From: an uncultured Bacteroidales bacterium
Lineage (GTDB): Bacteria; Bacteroidota; Bacteroidia; Bacteroidales; Paludibacteraceae
Length of the DNA stretch: 42,622 nt
Direction: 5' to 3'
Assembly: GCA_903927945.1 (NCBI GenBank)
Contig: CAIYOZ010000194.1
Coordinates: 1-42,622, forward strand
Part shown: positions 33,715 to 41,853 of the stretch, one piece after another
Numbering within the stretch: the first letter of the stretch is position 1
Layout of the letters: the number at the start of each line of letters is the position of its first letter
Translations under genes and position numbers: made by a program
Notes under the pieces: model-generated
Told to the model about the DNA's origin: nothing
What the model saw: only the letters and a program-made list of their open reading frames with translations
Databases searched by the model: none

Positions 33715-36171
33715 TTATTTCTCTGTTTCTTTAACCTGCACAAATGCAGCATGTACAGGAGCCGGACAAGGCTTTGACGTTCCACGGCAAGCTACCCATA
33801 TTACCTCATTCAATACCTGATCATTAACAAGATCCTCCTTGCTGAAGTCGAATTTCTCGCTTTTCTTTTGCCATTTATTATAGGCTGTATTCTTTTCAAA
33901 CAAATCGGTCTGTGCCTGGACTGACTTAAAAGGCATGTGCCGGCTGGTTGTATCAAAACACCTCCATAAAGGTTCTGCTGAGGCATCATATTGGCTCATG
34001 GGGGGCAGTCCTAATATTAATTCTATAGTACGCAGCACCGAGGATGTTGAATAGGGTGTTTTGTCTACAAACGCTTCCTTCACCAGACCACCGGCTACAT
34101 AAGTGGTACTGCGGTGTGCATCTACGTGATCAGGCCCGTTCTGGGAGTCATCTTCCACTATAAAGATGGCACTTTCTTTCCAGATAGGACTCTTGCTGAG
34201 GTATTCAACGAATAATCCTACTGCCAGGTCATTGTCGGCAACAGCAGCAAAAGGTGTCGGACGTCCTCTTTTCATTCCTTCCGTATGGTCGTTGATAAAA
34301 CGAATTGTATTCAACTGAGGCACTTGATTCATGGAAAGCAATGAATCAAAATCCTGTTTCCATTGCCTGAAGCGGGTCGTATCCATGACCGTCTGGTCCC
34401 ACCCTGTGAAATGCGTACAGACATGTCCTTCCAGCACAGGAATATTGGCCTTGTAATTATCGGCAAATTCTCCATACGTCCTGTAGGTCACACCCTGTCT
34501 CTTACAAAAATTCCATATAAATCCATCTTTATTATTTGCAATGGCCCTGTTTCCTTCTGCATCATAACTTCCTCCACGGTCGCCGTAATAGGTTGGCCAG
34601 GTTTTCTCCAGGTAATCGGTGGCATACGCTCCCAGGCTCCAGTTATGACCATCGGCACTCACTTCACCATCATTGTAGAAATTATCCAACAGCACAAACT
34701 GACTTGCCAGTGCATGTTGATTAGGGGTATATTTCTTCCCGAAAAGCACCAGGGTACTATCTCCGTTTCCTTGTGGCATATCACCCAATATCTGGTCGTA
34801 GGTCCTGTTTTCCTTCACCACATAAAATACATATTTTATCGGTGATTGATCACCTACCCTCATAGGAATTGGGTTTCCAAATATTCCTTTCGACTCGATT
34901 TCATTTTTCTTTTCAAAAGGAGTATTGGCATATACTAGCGTAGTCCATGATGCAAGTTTAGCTTTATCGGGTTGAGGAATGATGCTCAAAGCACCCTTGA
35001 AGAGCCCTCCAATGTATTGAACCTCTTCGGGCTTGTCAATTAATCCCTGTTGATATTTTACACGGCCTCCCTTTGTCGGATTCGGACCTTTGGGATTTGG
35101 CAACGAAGTGAGTCCTTTTCCATTGGCCACGAGTATTTTTCCATTGGCTATCCGCACACAACATGGATACCAACCGGTAGGAATAAAACCAAGGCTGTTA
35201 CTTAACCATTTATTAGTTACATCAAACACAGCCAGGCAATTATTGTCAGCATTAGAAATATAAAGTGTCCGGTCATCAAGACTTAGTGCCACACTATTGG
35301 TGGTTGAACCTGTCAGTGTTGTCGGGAAGAGTGCTGCATTGAGTGTTTCCACCACAGTAGAGTGACTGAGGTCAATCACCGAAACGGAATTATCATTCGA
35401 ATTAGCCACATAGAGTGTTTTCCCTTTTCGATCAATCACCATATCGTTCGGATGGTCCCCCACCTGAATGGATCCCTCAACCTCTAACGAGTCAGTATTG
35501 ATGATCACTATTTTATGGCACCCCCAGCAACTGCTGTACAGATGTTTCTTATCAGGAGATAATATACAGGTATATCCTTCCCCGCCGAGTGGTATTCGTT
35601 TGAGGATTTTTTTTGTTATCAGATCAATGACATATGCCGAATTATTATCCTTGGTGACGGCATACAGGCGATTTCCTTTTTCATCCACTGCTATGCCTGC
35701 AATAGAAATCCTTTCTTTCATCGGAAGCCCCAGTTGAATAGTGTCTTTACAGAACAGTTTATCTTGTAAAATAAAGAAACGGAGTATAAAATTATCGTTT
35801 CCACCCGAGGCGTACAAGTATTTGCCACTTTCACCAAATGCAAGCCCCAGCCATGATTTTCCGACTTCGTATGTGTCGAGCAGTTTTTCTGTCTTTACGT
35901 TGATGAGTTGAATAGATTGTTTGCTCTCTCCGTTATTGGTCACCGCTGCATATTGCCCGTTCGGGCTGAGTGCAATATTCAACGGCAAATCTCCCAGAGG
36001 TATCTGATTCCCCACAGGGCTTAGCCTCCAGCCATTGGGCAAGGTTACCTGTTTCAGATTATTTATGATTGACTGTGCCGCAGCTGTTGAAACTAGAAGA
36101 AACAAAAGGCAAATCATTAAAAAGAAATGATATCTGTGTCGGGTTCTTTCTTTAAAGTCGAATAAATCCAT
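33715..36171 (-). CDS. Secreted YVTN beta-propeller fused to a phosphoesterase
   Basis: A protein of 818 residues with an N-terminal signal segment (about 15-33) after a charged start. Residues about 40-370 form a YncE/YVTN-type propeller with repeats such as TLYVANSNDNSVSVIDL and TLYISNADNNCLAVFDV. Residues about 440-770 are a phosphoesterase of the alkaline phosphatase superfamily (phospholipase C-like): YVVKENRTYDQILGDM, DGHNWSLGAYATDYLEKTW and FIVEDDSQNGPDHVDAHRS supply metal-binding Asp and His. The likely role is phosphate-ester hydrolysis in the periplasm or outside. The C-terminal CRGTSKPCPAP is Cys/Pro-rich. Monocistronic; the substrate is unknown. Confidence 0.88.
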   Translation of the reverse strand: MDLFDFKERTRHRYHFFLMICLLFLLVSTAAAQSIINNLKQVTLPNGWRLSPVGNQIPLGDLPLNIALSPNGQYAAVTNNGESKQSIQLINVKTEKLLDTYEVGKSWLGLAFGESGKYLYASGGNDNFILRFFILQDKLFCKDTIQLGLPMKERISIAGIAVDEKGNRLYAVTKDNNSAYVIDLITKKILKRIPLGGEGYTCILSPDKKHLYSSCWGCHKIVIINTDSLEVEGSIQVGDHPNDMVIDRKGKTLYVANSNDNSVSVIDLSHSTVVETLNAALFPTTLTGSTTNSVALSLDDRTLYISNADNNCLAVFDVTNKWLSNSLGFIPTGWYPCCVRIANGKILVANGKGLTSLPNPKGPNPTKGGRVKYQQGLIDKPEEVQYIGGLFKGALSIIPQPDKAKLASWTTLVYANTPFEKKNEIESKGIFGNPIPMRVGDQSPIKYVFYVVKENRTYDQILGDMPQGNGDSTLVLFGKKYTPNQHALASQFVLLDNFYNDGEVSADGHNWSLGAYATDYLEKTWPTYYGDRGGSYDAEGNRAIANNKDGFIWNFCKRQGVTYRTYGEFADNYKANIPVLEGHVCTHFTGWDQTVMDTTRFRQWKQDFDSLLSMNQVPQLNTIRFINDHTEGMKRGRPTPFAAVADNDLAVGLFVEYLSKSPIWKESAIFIVEDDSQNGPDHVDAHRSTTYVAGGLVKEAFVDKTPYSTSSVLRTIELILGLPPMSQYDASAEPLWRCFDTTSRHMPFKSVQAQTDLFEKNTAYNKWQKKSEKFDFSKEDLVNDQVLNEVIWVACRGTSKPCPAPVHAAFVQVKETEK

Positions 36172-36234
36172 AGCTGTTGATTTTTTAGTTTATTGATTTT
36201 GACCCAAATTGCATATATTTCATTTTAGGTGCAA

Positions 36235-36898
36235 TTAAAATAAGGTAATAAGGTTAGGGTCAGAGGGGTTATGTTTTCTACTGAGGTTAAAAAAATAAAT
36301 AAGGTTTTTCTATTAAACACTTCAATACTTAAGTCAAAGGATATTGCTTAATATCTTGACAATAAATACAATGACACTTGACATTTCGTCTTTTTTAAAA
36401 CCTTATCCAGCTTTCTACATCTGATATTCAAATTTAACCTCAATAGAAAACATAACCCCTCTCTATTCTTATTACCTTATTTTAAAATTTAGTACCTGCT
36501 TGAAAACAAACTACTTACTTGCCTAAATACTCGATCTAAATAGTGATATTTAAAACCTCATTTTTAAAATTTCAACTTCAGTAGAAAACGTGACCCCATA
36601 CCTTATTTCGGAATGTAGTTACTTACTTGCTTAAATACTCAGTCTAAATACTTGATATTTAAAACCTTATTTTTATTATTTAACCTCAATAGAAAACATA
36701 CCCCCTCTGACTCTAACCTTATTACCTTATTTCGGAATGTAGAATCCCATGAAACCAAACTATTTACTTGATTTAATACTCAATCTAAATACGTGATATT
36801 TAAAACCTTATTTTTAATATTCAACCTAAGTAGAAAACATGCCCCCTCTGACCCTAACCTTATTACCTTATTTCGAAATTTACTGCTTATGAAATGAC
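36235..36898. repeat. Degenerate REP-like repeat cluster beside the RAYT gene
   Basis: The whole gap is filled by repeats. The core AGTAGAAAACATAACCCCTCT plus CCTAACCTTATTACC appears in four copies reading on the plus strand (around 36434, 36571, 36680 and 36822), spaced by about 110-145 bp that also share ACTTACTTGCTTAAATACTC and GATATTTAAAACCTTATTTT. A fifth copy at 36235-36291 is inverted, so the cluster has head-to-head ends. No ORF is present. Together with the transposase directly next to it, the cluster has the look of a REP array mobilised by a RAYT. Confidence 0.8.
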
Positions 36899-36900
36899 CT

Positions 36901-37341
36901 TTAGTTCGTATGTATTGTTTTTTGATAGTGTGTTAGGAAAGCTTCATACTCTTCTGCATAAGTTTGTTTATGATGATGTTCTTTTTGTCCTAAAATATAC
37001 TCACACACTTTAGTTACATCACCCTTTGAAACTGAAAATGCAGAACAGGTATTCTGCCATTGAAACACACCAATGCATAGTTTGTTTTCATTAATAAAAT
37101 GACTTGTAGAGGTCGCAATTATTTCAGATAACCGATTTTCATCCATATATGATGCTCTTGACACTAAAAAATGAACATGCTCTGGATTTGCATAAACAGC
37201 ATACAACTTACAATCTAAATGATTGACAATTCCGGTAATGTATTTTTCTATTCGTTGCCTGTTTTCAGCCAAAATCAACAGCATTCTATGAAGTGTTGTA
37301 AAAATGAAATGTGTATACAGATTATTGTATTCAACTTTCAT
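36901..37341 (-). CDS. REP-associated tyrosine transposase (RAYT, Y1/IS200-like)
   Basis: A single-strand-acting HUH transposase of 146 residues. The metal-binding HUH is HVHFLV (His55, His57) and the nucleophile is Tyr115 in CEYILGQKEHH. FQWQNTCSAFSVSKGDVTKV and TYAEEYEAFL are typical of this Bacteroidota clade. One adjustment is seen: the stretch before FSVS reads WQNTCSA, where G-Y is common. It appears intact. The adjacent degenerate repeats are probably its substrates, and a 5' fragment of a near-identical gene lies at the right edge of the window. Confidence 0.9.
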   Translation of the reverse strand: MKVEYNNLYTHFIFTTLHRMLLILAENRQRIEKYITGIVNHLDCKLYAVYANPEHVHFLVSRASYMDENRLSEIIATSTSHFINENKLCIGVFQWQNTCSAFSVSKGDVTKVCEYILGQKEHHHKQTYAEEYEAFLTHYQKTIHTN

Positions 37342-37557
37342 ATTATGAAGGATTAAGGTTGTTTTGAAAACTTATTATTTAAAAAATTATTTTCAAACAC
37401 ACTAAAACGATTGTATTCGATATATAAACAATTAACGTTAAAAGTATATATAAAGTTTCATAACATTCAAACCTTCGCTAATTTTTACGCGACAGGATAT
37501 GCAAGACTAAAAGAAATTTCTTTATTTGGGATCTAATTCGTTTTAATCCCATAAACG

Positions 37558-37596
37558 CATAAAGGTGAAATTATTAGTTTCACCTTTATGTTTTTT
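37558..37596 (+). terminator. Strong hairpin with plus-strand T-tract, no obvious plus gene
   Basis: CATAAAGGTGAAA pairs perfectly with TTTCACCTTTATG around TTATTAG and is followed by six T on the plus strand. The minus strand lacks a T-tract, so it is a poor terminator for the lipoprotein gene on its right. The rest of the 340-bp gap 37342-37681 is AT-rich and carries no recognised gene; a small plus-strand RNA ending here is conceivable. Confidence 0.6.
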
Positions 37597-37681
37597 GAAC
37601 TATAATTACTTACCCTGTACCCATTCTAAATTTCGTAAAATATAAAAGTGACAGTATGTAATTCTCCCAATCGGTACTGGC

Positions 37682-37918
37682 TTATTTTTTATCGCAAGGG
37701 CGGTAAATAGCACTGGTTGCAAAGTCAACTACTGCACCCGGCCAAAAGAGAACGATATCCAGGATTAATGCACCTACCCGTACTTGTCTGGCTGGTTGTC
37801 CTGCTGCCGGAGTTGTCCGTTGGCATTCGCCTACTGGTCCGCAAAACAAAGTAGCACAAGAACTTAAAGAAGCTGCGATCAATACGATGGCTGTAAATTT
37901 CAATACTGTCTTTTTCAT
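37682..37918 (-). CDS. Small lipoprotein of unknown function
   Basis: The track start is 25 codons too early; the ATG at 37918 gives MKKTVLKFTAIVLIAASLSSC with a lipobox (SLSSC), 78 residues. The mature part has a short Cys-containing stretch (CATLFCGPVGEC), a Pro/Ala/Gln-rich linker and a hydrophobic helix with GALILDIVLFWPGAVVDFATSAIYRPC. The last part resembles small YceK/YidQ-like lipoproteins that end in a D-x-x-T-x-x-I-Y-x-P pattern, but the match is loose. No partner gene is evident. Confidence 0.7.
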   Translation of the reverse strand: MKKTVLKFTAIVLIAASLSSCATLFCGPVGECQRTTPAAGQPARQVRVGALILDIVLFWPGAVVDFATSAIYRPCDKK

Positions 37919-38046
37919 TGAATTAATTTTTAATGTTTTCCTACTCTTCAGGCTTTTCGGTTGCTCCCCGTTTATAATTGTTTCTGGACTCAATTAAAAT
38001 TTATGGATTTAATTTTCAATCTGTTTTTTATTGCTCCGAATAGCCA

Positions 38047-38448
38047 TTACTGTATCATCGTGTTTTTTCTGTCAATGATTGCAGTCATGGTGATTCTGTC
38101 GTGTAGGCCTCGTGCTGAAAATAAATACGACAAGATATCAATCGGTATCATACGCATGATGGTTCGTATAAAAAGCCTGATAAAAAGATTATTATGATTG
38201 ATGGTTAATGGCTCCACCCTTGTTTTCGTAATCATTTTGCCAATTGTCTGTCCGGCAATGTATTCAAAGAGGAAGTAGTATAAAAAATAGAAGACACCCG
38301 CAATCCATTTCATGTTTTCAACCGGAATAATGTTTCTAAATGCTCCTATAAACAGTATCAGGAAGAGAAAGAATACCCCTGAGTCCAATAAAAAATTCAT
38401 TAATCTGATTGTTTTTCCGGTCATTGTTAGTTTGTTAAATACATTCAT
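38047..38448 (-). CDS. RDD-family membrane protein
   Basis: The track begins at a TTG; the ATG at 38448 (MNVFNKLTMTG) gives 133 residues. The RDD signature is seen: an N-terminal R-x-x-N-x-x-LD (RLMNFLLDSG), two transmembrane segments (about 22-40 and 50-70), E-x-x-x-GQTIGKMITKTRV and a later GLHDRITMTAI. RDD proteins are small integral membrane proteins, some linked to ion transport; the substrate is unknown. It stands alone. Confidence 0.82.
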   Translation of the reverse strand: MNVFNKLTMTGKTIRLMNFLLDSGVFFLFLILFIGAFRNIIPVENMKWIAGVFYFLYYFLFEYIAGQTIGKMITKTRVEPLTINHNNLFIRLFIRTIMRMIPIDILSYLFSARGLHDRITMTAIIDRKNTMIQ

Positions 38449-38646
38449 ATACTCATAAAAAGAAAGACTGATCAACTCGGTAGATTCAGCAGGGGTTAGA
38501 ACGATTGTTCTGTGTTATATGACAAGTCTTTATTAAGAATAACTATCATTTTTTCGACTACAAACATACAAAATATTATTAACAAGTGCTGCAATTATAT
38601 AAATTAATTTTAAATAAAATGAGCAAATGAGTAAATATAATAAAAA

Positions 38647-38675
38647 CGAGGGCTTCACTTTTGGTGAAACCCTCG
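38647..38675 (-). terminator. Intrinsic terminator of the RteC-like gene
   Basis: CGAGGG-c-TTCAC pairs with GTGAA-a-CCCTCG. On the minus strand TTTTTATT follows. It lies about 18 bp after the stop of the RteC-like gene. Confidence 0.8.
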
Positions 38676-38693
38676 CTAAATAATGAAGACTGT

Positions 38694-39155
38694 TTAATTT
38701 AATTTCGATTTATCTTCGTCCCGTTCCAGGGCATACGCCTCAAAAGCAATCTTCAGCCTGTCCAGGAAAGGTGTATGACTCTTATACTGCCCCACGTCAG
38801 TTTCTTGCAATACCCTGGAGCCTTTCAGCTGATAATTAAACAGCTTTTCAAACAACCGTAGCATTTCATCAAAAGATATTTTCTTGTTATTCCTTTGTTT
38901 GAGAGCCTCAGCCTTATACAATGCCGTCACTAATTCCAGCAAGTCTTCCTCCGAGCCTTTCCAAACCATGTCCGTTTCCAGGAATTTTTGTTCTACCTCC
39001 ATTTTCTTTTGGAGCCGTTCTATTTCTACCTGGCAAAGTCTTTCAAAATTAGGGGAAACAGCCAGCATACTTTTTAAAGATATATTTTTTTTTGATTCTA
39101 TCGCTAACTGTCTGTAATCATAGAGTTGATCTTCCATGAATTTGATTTTTGCCAA
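38694..39155 (-). CDS. RteC C-terminal-domain-like protein
   Basis: A protein of 153 residues. VWKGSEEDLLELVTALYKAEALKQ, then ISFDEMLRLFEKLFNYQL and SHTPFLDRLKIAFEAY, follow the pattern of the RteC C-terminal domain, which in the conjugative transposon CTnDOT activates excision genes. Here it is a short stand-alone version with no tyrosine recombinase or rteA/rteB nearby. Its start overlaps the upstream ORF by 52 bp (34 bp if the ATG at 39137 is used), so the two are coupled. It may control genes of a mobile element elsewhere, or be a remnant. A one-base error joining the two ORFs into one protein is an alternative. Confidence 0.65.
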   Translation of the reverse strand: MAKIKFMEDQLYDYRQLAIESKKNISLKSMLAVSPNFERLCQVEIERLQKKMEVEQKFLETDMVWKGSEEDLLELVTALYKAEALKQRNNKKISFDEMLRLFEKLFNYQLKGSRVLQETDVGQYKSHTPFLDRLKIAFEAYALERDEDKSKLN

Positions 39156-39730
39156 GGTATTGGGAAGCTTTCCACTTTCAATCGCGGCAGGTCGAACCGG
39201 TTAAGATCAACTTTTTGATTATCTATAGTCCCTACCCATGGAGATATGGGGTGCCTTTTCAGAAATCCGGGATCATGTGTTGGATTAATACCGGCAATTG
39301 ACCGTTCATAAAACTCAATCAATTCTTCGCTAATCTCGCCATAATTATCCTTTTTACTCAGGTCCATCACATTGGCCACATATTTCTCGATATTCCTTTT
39401 TAGGTTTATCAGGTAGCTTACCTGATGCCCGGCTGTAAAAATCACCTTTTCCTGGTCGATCGTAAATCCGCTCCAGTTTACAATATCATACAGACCCACC
39501 ACGATATATTCGCGCACCAGGTCGATATCCTTGGTACTAATCACCATTTCCTGCAACTCCTCCAGAAAGTCATAATACACATTCTCAAAATCATTGTCAT
39601 GGAAACTGGCAGGTTGTCCTTCTATTTCGTAAGCAGACACGGATGCTTGCGTTGACATTTCATTAAACACCTTGATAGCAGTGAGTAAATACTTGTTTAG
39701 CAACTTTGATTTATTCGTTTTCATATCCAT
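39104..39730 (-). CDS. Hypothetical protein coupled to the RteC-like gene
   Basis: A protein of 208 residues that I do not recognise. It is mostly helical by eye, with no signal peptide or membrane segment. Acidic stretches (FHDNDFENVYYDFLEELQE) alternate with basic ones, and the C-terminus (GFLKRHPISPWVGTIDNQKVDLNRF) looks extended. ATG at 39730; 39724 is an alternative. The stop overlaps the start of the RteC-like ORF, which suggests the two act together, perhaps as the N-terminal and C-terminal parts of a split regulator. Cytoplasmic. Confidence 0.6.
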   Translation of the reverse strand: MDMKTNKSKLLNKYLLTAIKVFNEMSTQASVSAYEIEGQPASFHDNDFENVYYDFLEELQEMVISTKDIDLVREYIVVGLYDIVNWSGFTIDQEKVIFTAGHQVSYLINLKRNIEKYVANVMDLSKKDNYGEISEELIEFYERSIAGINPTHDPGFLKRHPISPWVGTIDNQKVDLNRFDLPRLKVESFPIPWQKSNSWKINSMITDS

Positions 39731-39857
39731 TTCAAAAATTAAAGTAAGAAGTCCGGTTAATTTAAGAAATTGCCTCTTAACCGTTTATATAAAACAATAC
39801 TCTTCGGCTGAAGGTTCAAAATCGTTCCTTTTATAAAAACAAAAAAAACGTCATTAC

Positions 39858-39893
39858 CTCACATAAGGCATAGACGGTTACGGTTTATGTGAG
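39858..39893 (-). terminator. Hairpin with T-rich tail after the secreted-protein gene
   Basis: CTCACATAA pairs with TTATGTGAG (9 bp, 18-nt loop). On the minus strand a T8 run follows nine bases later. The spacer makes it a weak intrinsic terminator. Confidence 0.5.
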
Positions 39894-39948
39894 AAATAGA
39901 TTCCACTCAATTCATTCAACGTGAATCTCCCTGATTTCAAGGGCAAAC

Positions 39949-40548
39949 TTACTTCGTAAACTCTGTCGAAATCATGATGGTCCTGAAATCATACATAAAT
40001 CGCTTGATCTCTTCAAAGTCATTGTAGTTCTTATGCTTTGGGTTCACCGACACCGAACCGCTGTAAATCAACATTTTCTTCTTATCCACACTTTCAACCA
40101 CCCCCAGGAGGTTATAAATTTTCATTGGCAATTTATCCATGCTATGCCCGTTCACCATGTAGCCTGCAACCGCATTCCCCTTCCTGAGTTCTTCAGGTCG
40201 GAAGGCATACATTCGTTCCTTGCTCCAGTTGGTGTGCTTGCCATTCTTATCAATCGTCCTTCCGAACAGCTCCTTCAAGTCGGTTTCCGCCTTTTTATCA
40301 TAAAACTTCACCACCAGTATGGCTGCAAAATCGGGTATTGATACAAATTTCAGTATCAACTGCTCATTCTTTACCGACACCACCACATATTCCGGCACCT
40401 TGAGGCTATAATCCTTGAATTCCTTTTTCCGCACCAGCACCGGTTCACCCTGGTTGAAGTGCTTCACGTTTTCCTGTGCCGGTAAAGTTGTTGACAGGCT
40501 TAATAACCAGACAATAACGATATATTGAAATGGAATACTTTTTATCAT
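39949..40548 (-). CDS. Hypothetical secreted protein
   Basis: A protein of 199 residues with a signal peptide (MIKSIPFQYIVIVWLLSLSTTLPAQ) and no recognised domain. The mature part is alternating strands and short helices, with a Lys-rich start (VLVRKKEFKDYSL). It occupies the place downstream of the YefM-type antitoxin, 54 bp away, where a toxin gene would be expected, but a signal peptide and the absence of RelE/YoeB residues argue that it is unrelated. Function unknown. Confidence 0.65.
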   Translation of the reverse strand: MIKSIPFQYIVIVWLLSLSTTLPAQENVKHFNQGEPVLVRKKEFKDYSLKVPEYVVVSVKNEQLILKFVSIPDFAAILVVKFYDKKAETDLKELFGRTIDKNGKHTNWSKERMYAFRPEELRKGNAVAGYMVNGHSMDKLPMKIYNLLGVVESVDKKKMLIYSGSVSVNPKHKNYNDFEEIKRFMYDFRTIMISTEFTK

Positions 40549-40602
40549 GCTTATTCAATTTCTATCATAAATGAAATAACACAAATTCTTCTTAGCAATT
40601 AA

Positions 40603-40829
40603 TTAGAGATGTTCTTTCATTTGTTGAATTGATTCGTGCAATCGGTCTGCATTCTTCTTTGAACTCAACAAATGCATAGTTTCCATGATGGAATTATATT
40701 CATCAAGCGAAATCAACACAACACCTTTACCCGATTTACGTTTTATAATCAGGATTTCATGATCATTTTCCACACTGTCAAGAAATCCTTTCAGGCCCTT
40801 CTTAAATTCTGAAAAATTGTTGCAATCAT
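40603..40829 (-). pseudogene. YefM/Phd-type antitoxin with a frameshift near its start
   Basis: The C-terminal 70 residues (FSEFKKGLKGFLDSVENDHE, VVLISLDEYNSIMETMHLLSS, ADRLHESIQQMKEHL) are a typical YefM/Phd antitoxin. The usual start M-I-A-T-N-F-S is encoded by ATG ATT GCA ACA at 40829, but one A is missing after ACA, so this ATG runs out of frame. The track's 97-residue version uses an unnatural upstream extension (MYGFFLQNDLQICYFL). No toxin gene follows. The pair appears to have been lost: an orphan, frameshifted antitoxin, unless the missing base is a sequencing error. Confidence 0.7.
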
Positions 40830-40931
40830 AGTTGTTGATTAATTTAAAGAGAAAGTAGCATATTTGCAAATCATTCTGCAAAAAGAATCCATACATTTTT
40901 CCAACAAAGGGGGATTTGTATTACTCTGTTT

Positions 40932-41378
40932 TTACACCTGAGTCACATTGCCAAGATCAGGATTCTCTTCAAAATCTGCCATGGCCTTCTTCCAGTTATC
41001 TGAAATGGGACGGGTAGTTTTAGCCTTCGCATCATAACACACCATGACCGTATGACAGATGCACTTCACTTCATTGGTATCAACGTCGATCAGTTGCTGA
41101 AAAAGCTTAAAGCTTTTATTCCCGATTTCTACCACTGCAGTTTCCACGGCCACATTTTCACCCGGATATACAGGCAGCAGAAAACTGACCTGAATGTTTG
41201 CTATGACTACACCGATATTCTTATTAACAGTCACATCAGGCAAAACCTCATTAAAATAAGTGGTCTTACCCAAATCATAGAATGAAAAGTAAACCGAGTT
41301 ATTCACATGTCCCAATGCATCGAAGTCATTAAAACGTAATTGGATAGGTGTAGTATGATTGAATTTGATGGTGTCCAT
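40932..41378 (-). CDS. Acyl-CoA thioesterase, hotdog fold (4HBT family)
   Basis: A cytoplasmic thioesterase of 148 residues. The family motif RFNDFDALGHVNNSVYFSFYDLGKTTYF supplies the catalytic Asp-19-type residue (here in D-A-L-G-H-V-N-N), and the central sheet is VVIANIQVSFLLPVYPGENVAVETAVVEIG. Resembles the YbgC/FadM group that hydrolyses acyl-CoA thioesters; natural acyl chain unknown. A TATTTTTG -7 box sits about 20 bp upstream of the ATG. Monocistronic by spacing. Confidence 0.9.
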   Translation of the reverse strand: MDTIKFNHTTPIQLRFNDFDALGHVNNSVYFSFYDLGKTTYFNEVLPDVTVNKNIGVVIANIQVSFLLPVYPGENVAVETAVVEIGNKSFKLFQQLIDVDTNEVKCICHTVMVCYDAKAKTTRPISDNWKKAMADFEENPDLGNVTQV

Positions 41379-41398
41379 GTTCTGATCTTTATTTTATG

Positions 41399-41406
41399 CA
41401 AAAATA
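41399..41406 (-). promoter_or_regulatory. -7 box of the thioesterase promoter
   Basis: Minus strand TATTTTTG, a perfect TAnnTTTG match. No good -33 element is at the expected distance. Predicted start near 41393 gives a very short leader of about 15 nt. Confidence 0.45.
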
Positions 41407-41547
41407 CACATTTAAAATTCAATATATAAAGTTAATCCATCCGGTTTCTCAATTAATAAAGGATATAACCGCAATTTCCACCCTGTCCGGAAATCCTTAC
41501 AGACCTTTCCTAAATTCTAAAAAAATTGTTTCAATCATTTTAATTAA

Positions 41548-41853
41548 CTATCCAATCGGTTTAGTAATTTCAATCCGCATACCCAGTGCAGCTATAAACC
41601 TGTAAAAAACACCTACACTTGGAGAAATGGAACCATTTTCTATTCGCGAGATATACGATTTAGTAGTGCCGGTTCGTTTAGCCAGTTCATCCTGAGTTAT
41701 CCCAGCCTCTTTTCGGGCTTGACGCAACACCATGCCCGAATAAAAATCATAAGCCTGTTGTTCGAAAATATTACGCTCAGTAGTCCCATCCGCACCATAT
41801 TTATTTTCAAGCACTTCGCTATAGTTTTTTATTTTGTTGTCGTTTGTATTCAT
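41548..41853 (-). CDS. HigA-type antitoxin (XRE helix-turn-helix)
   Basis: A DNA-binding antitoxin of 101 residues. An N-terminal toxin-contact region (KNYSEVLENKYGADGTTERNIFEQQA) is followed by an XRE helix-turn-helix: ARKEAGITQDELAKRTGTTKSYISRIENGSISPSVGVF. It neutralises the upstream toxin and represses the operon. It follows the toxin in toxin-first order with a 35-bp overlap, as usual for higBA. Confidence 0.88.
   Translation of the reverse strand: MNTNDNKIKNYSEVLENKYGADGTTERNIFEQQAYDFYSGMVLRQARKEAGITQDELAKRTGTTKSYISRIENGSISPSVGVFYRFIAALGMRIEITKPIG

Noticed and set aside
36235-36898. CRISPR array
   Set aside because: Repeat cores are long, diverged and irregularly spaced, the sequences between them are themselves repeated, one unit is inverted, and no cas genes are present.
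39949-40548. Toxin partner for the YefM-type antitoxin
   Set aside because: It has a signal peptide, is about twice the usual size and lacks RelE/YoeB features.
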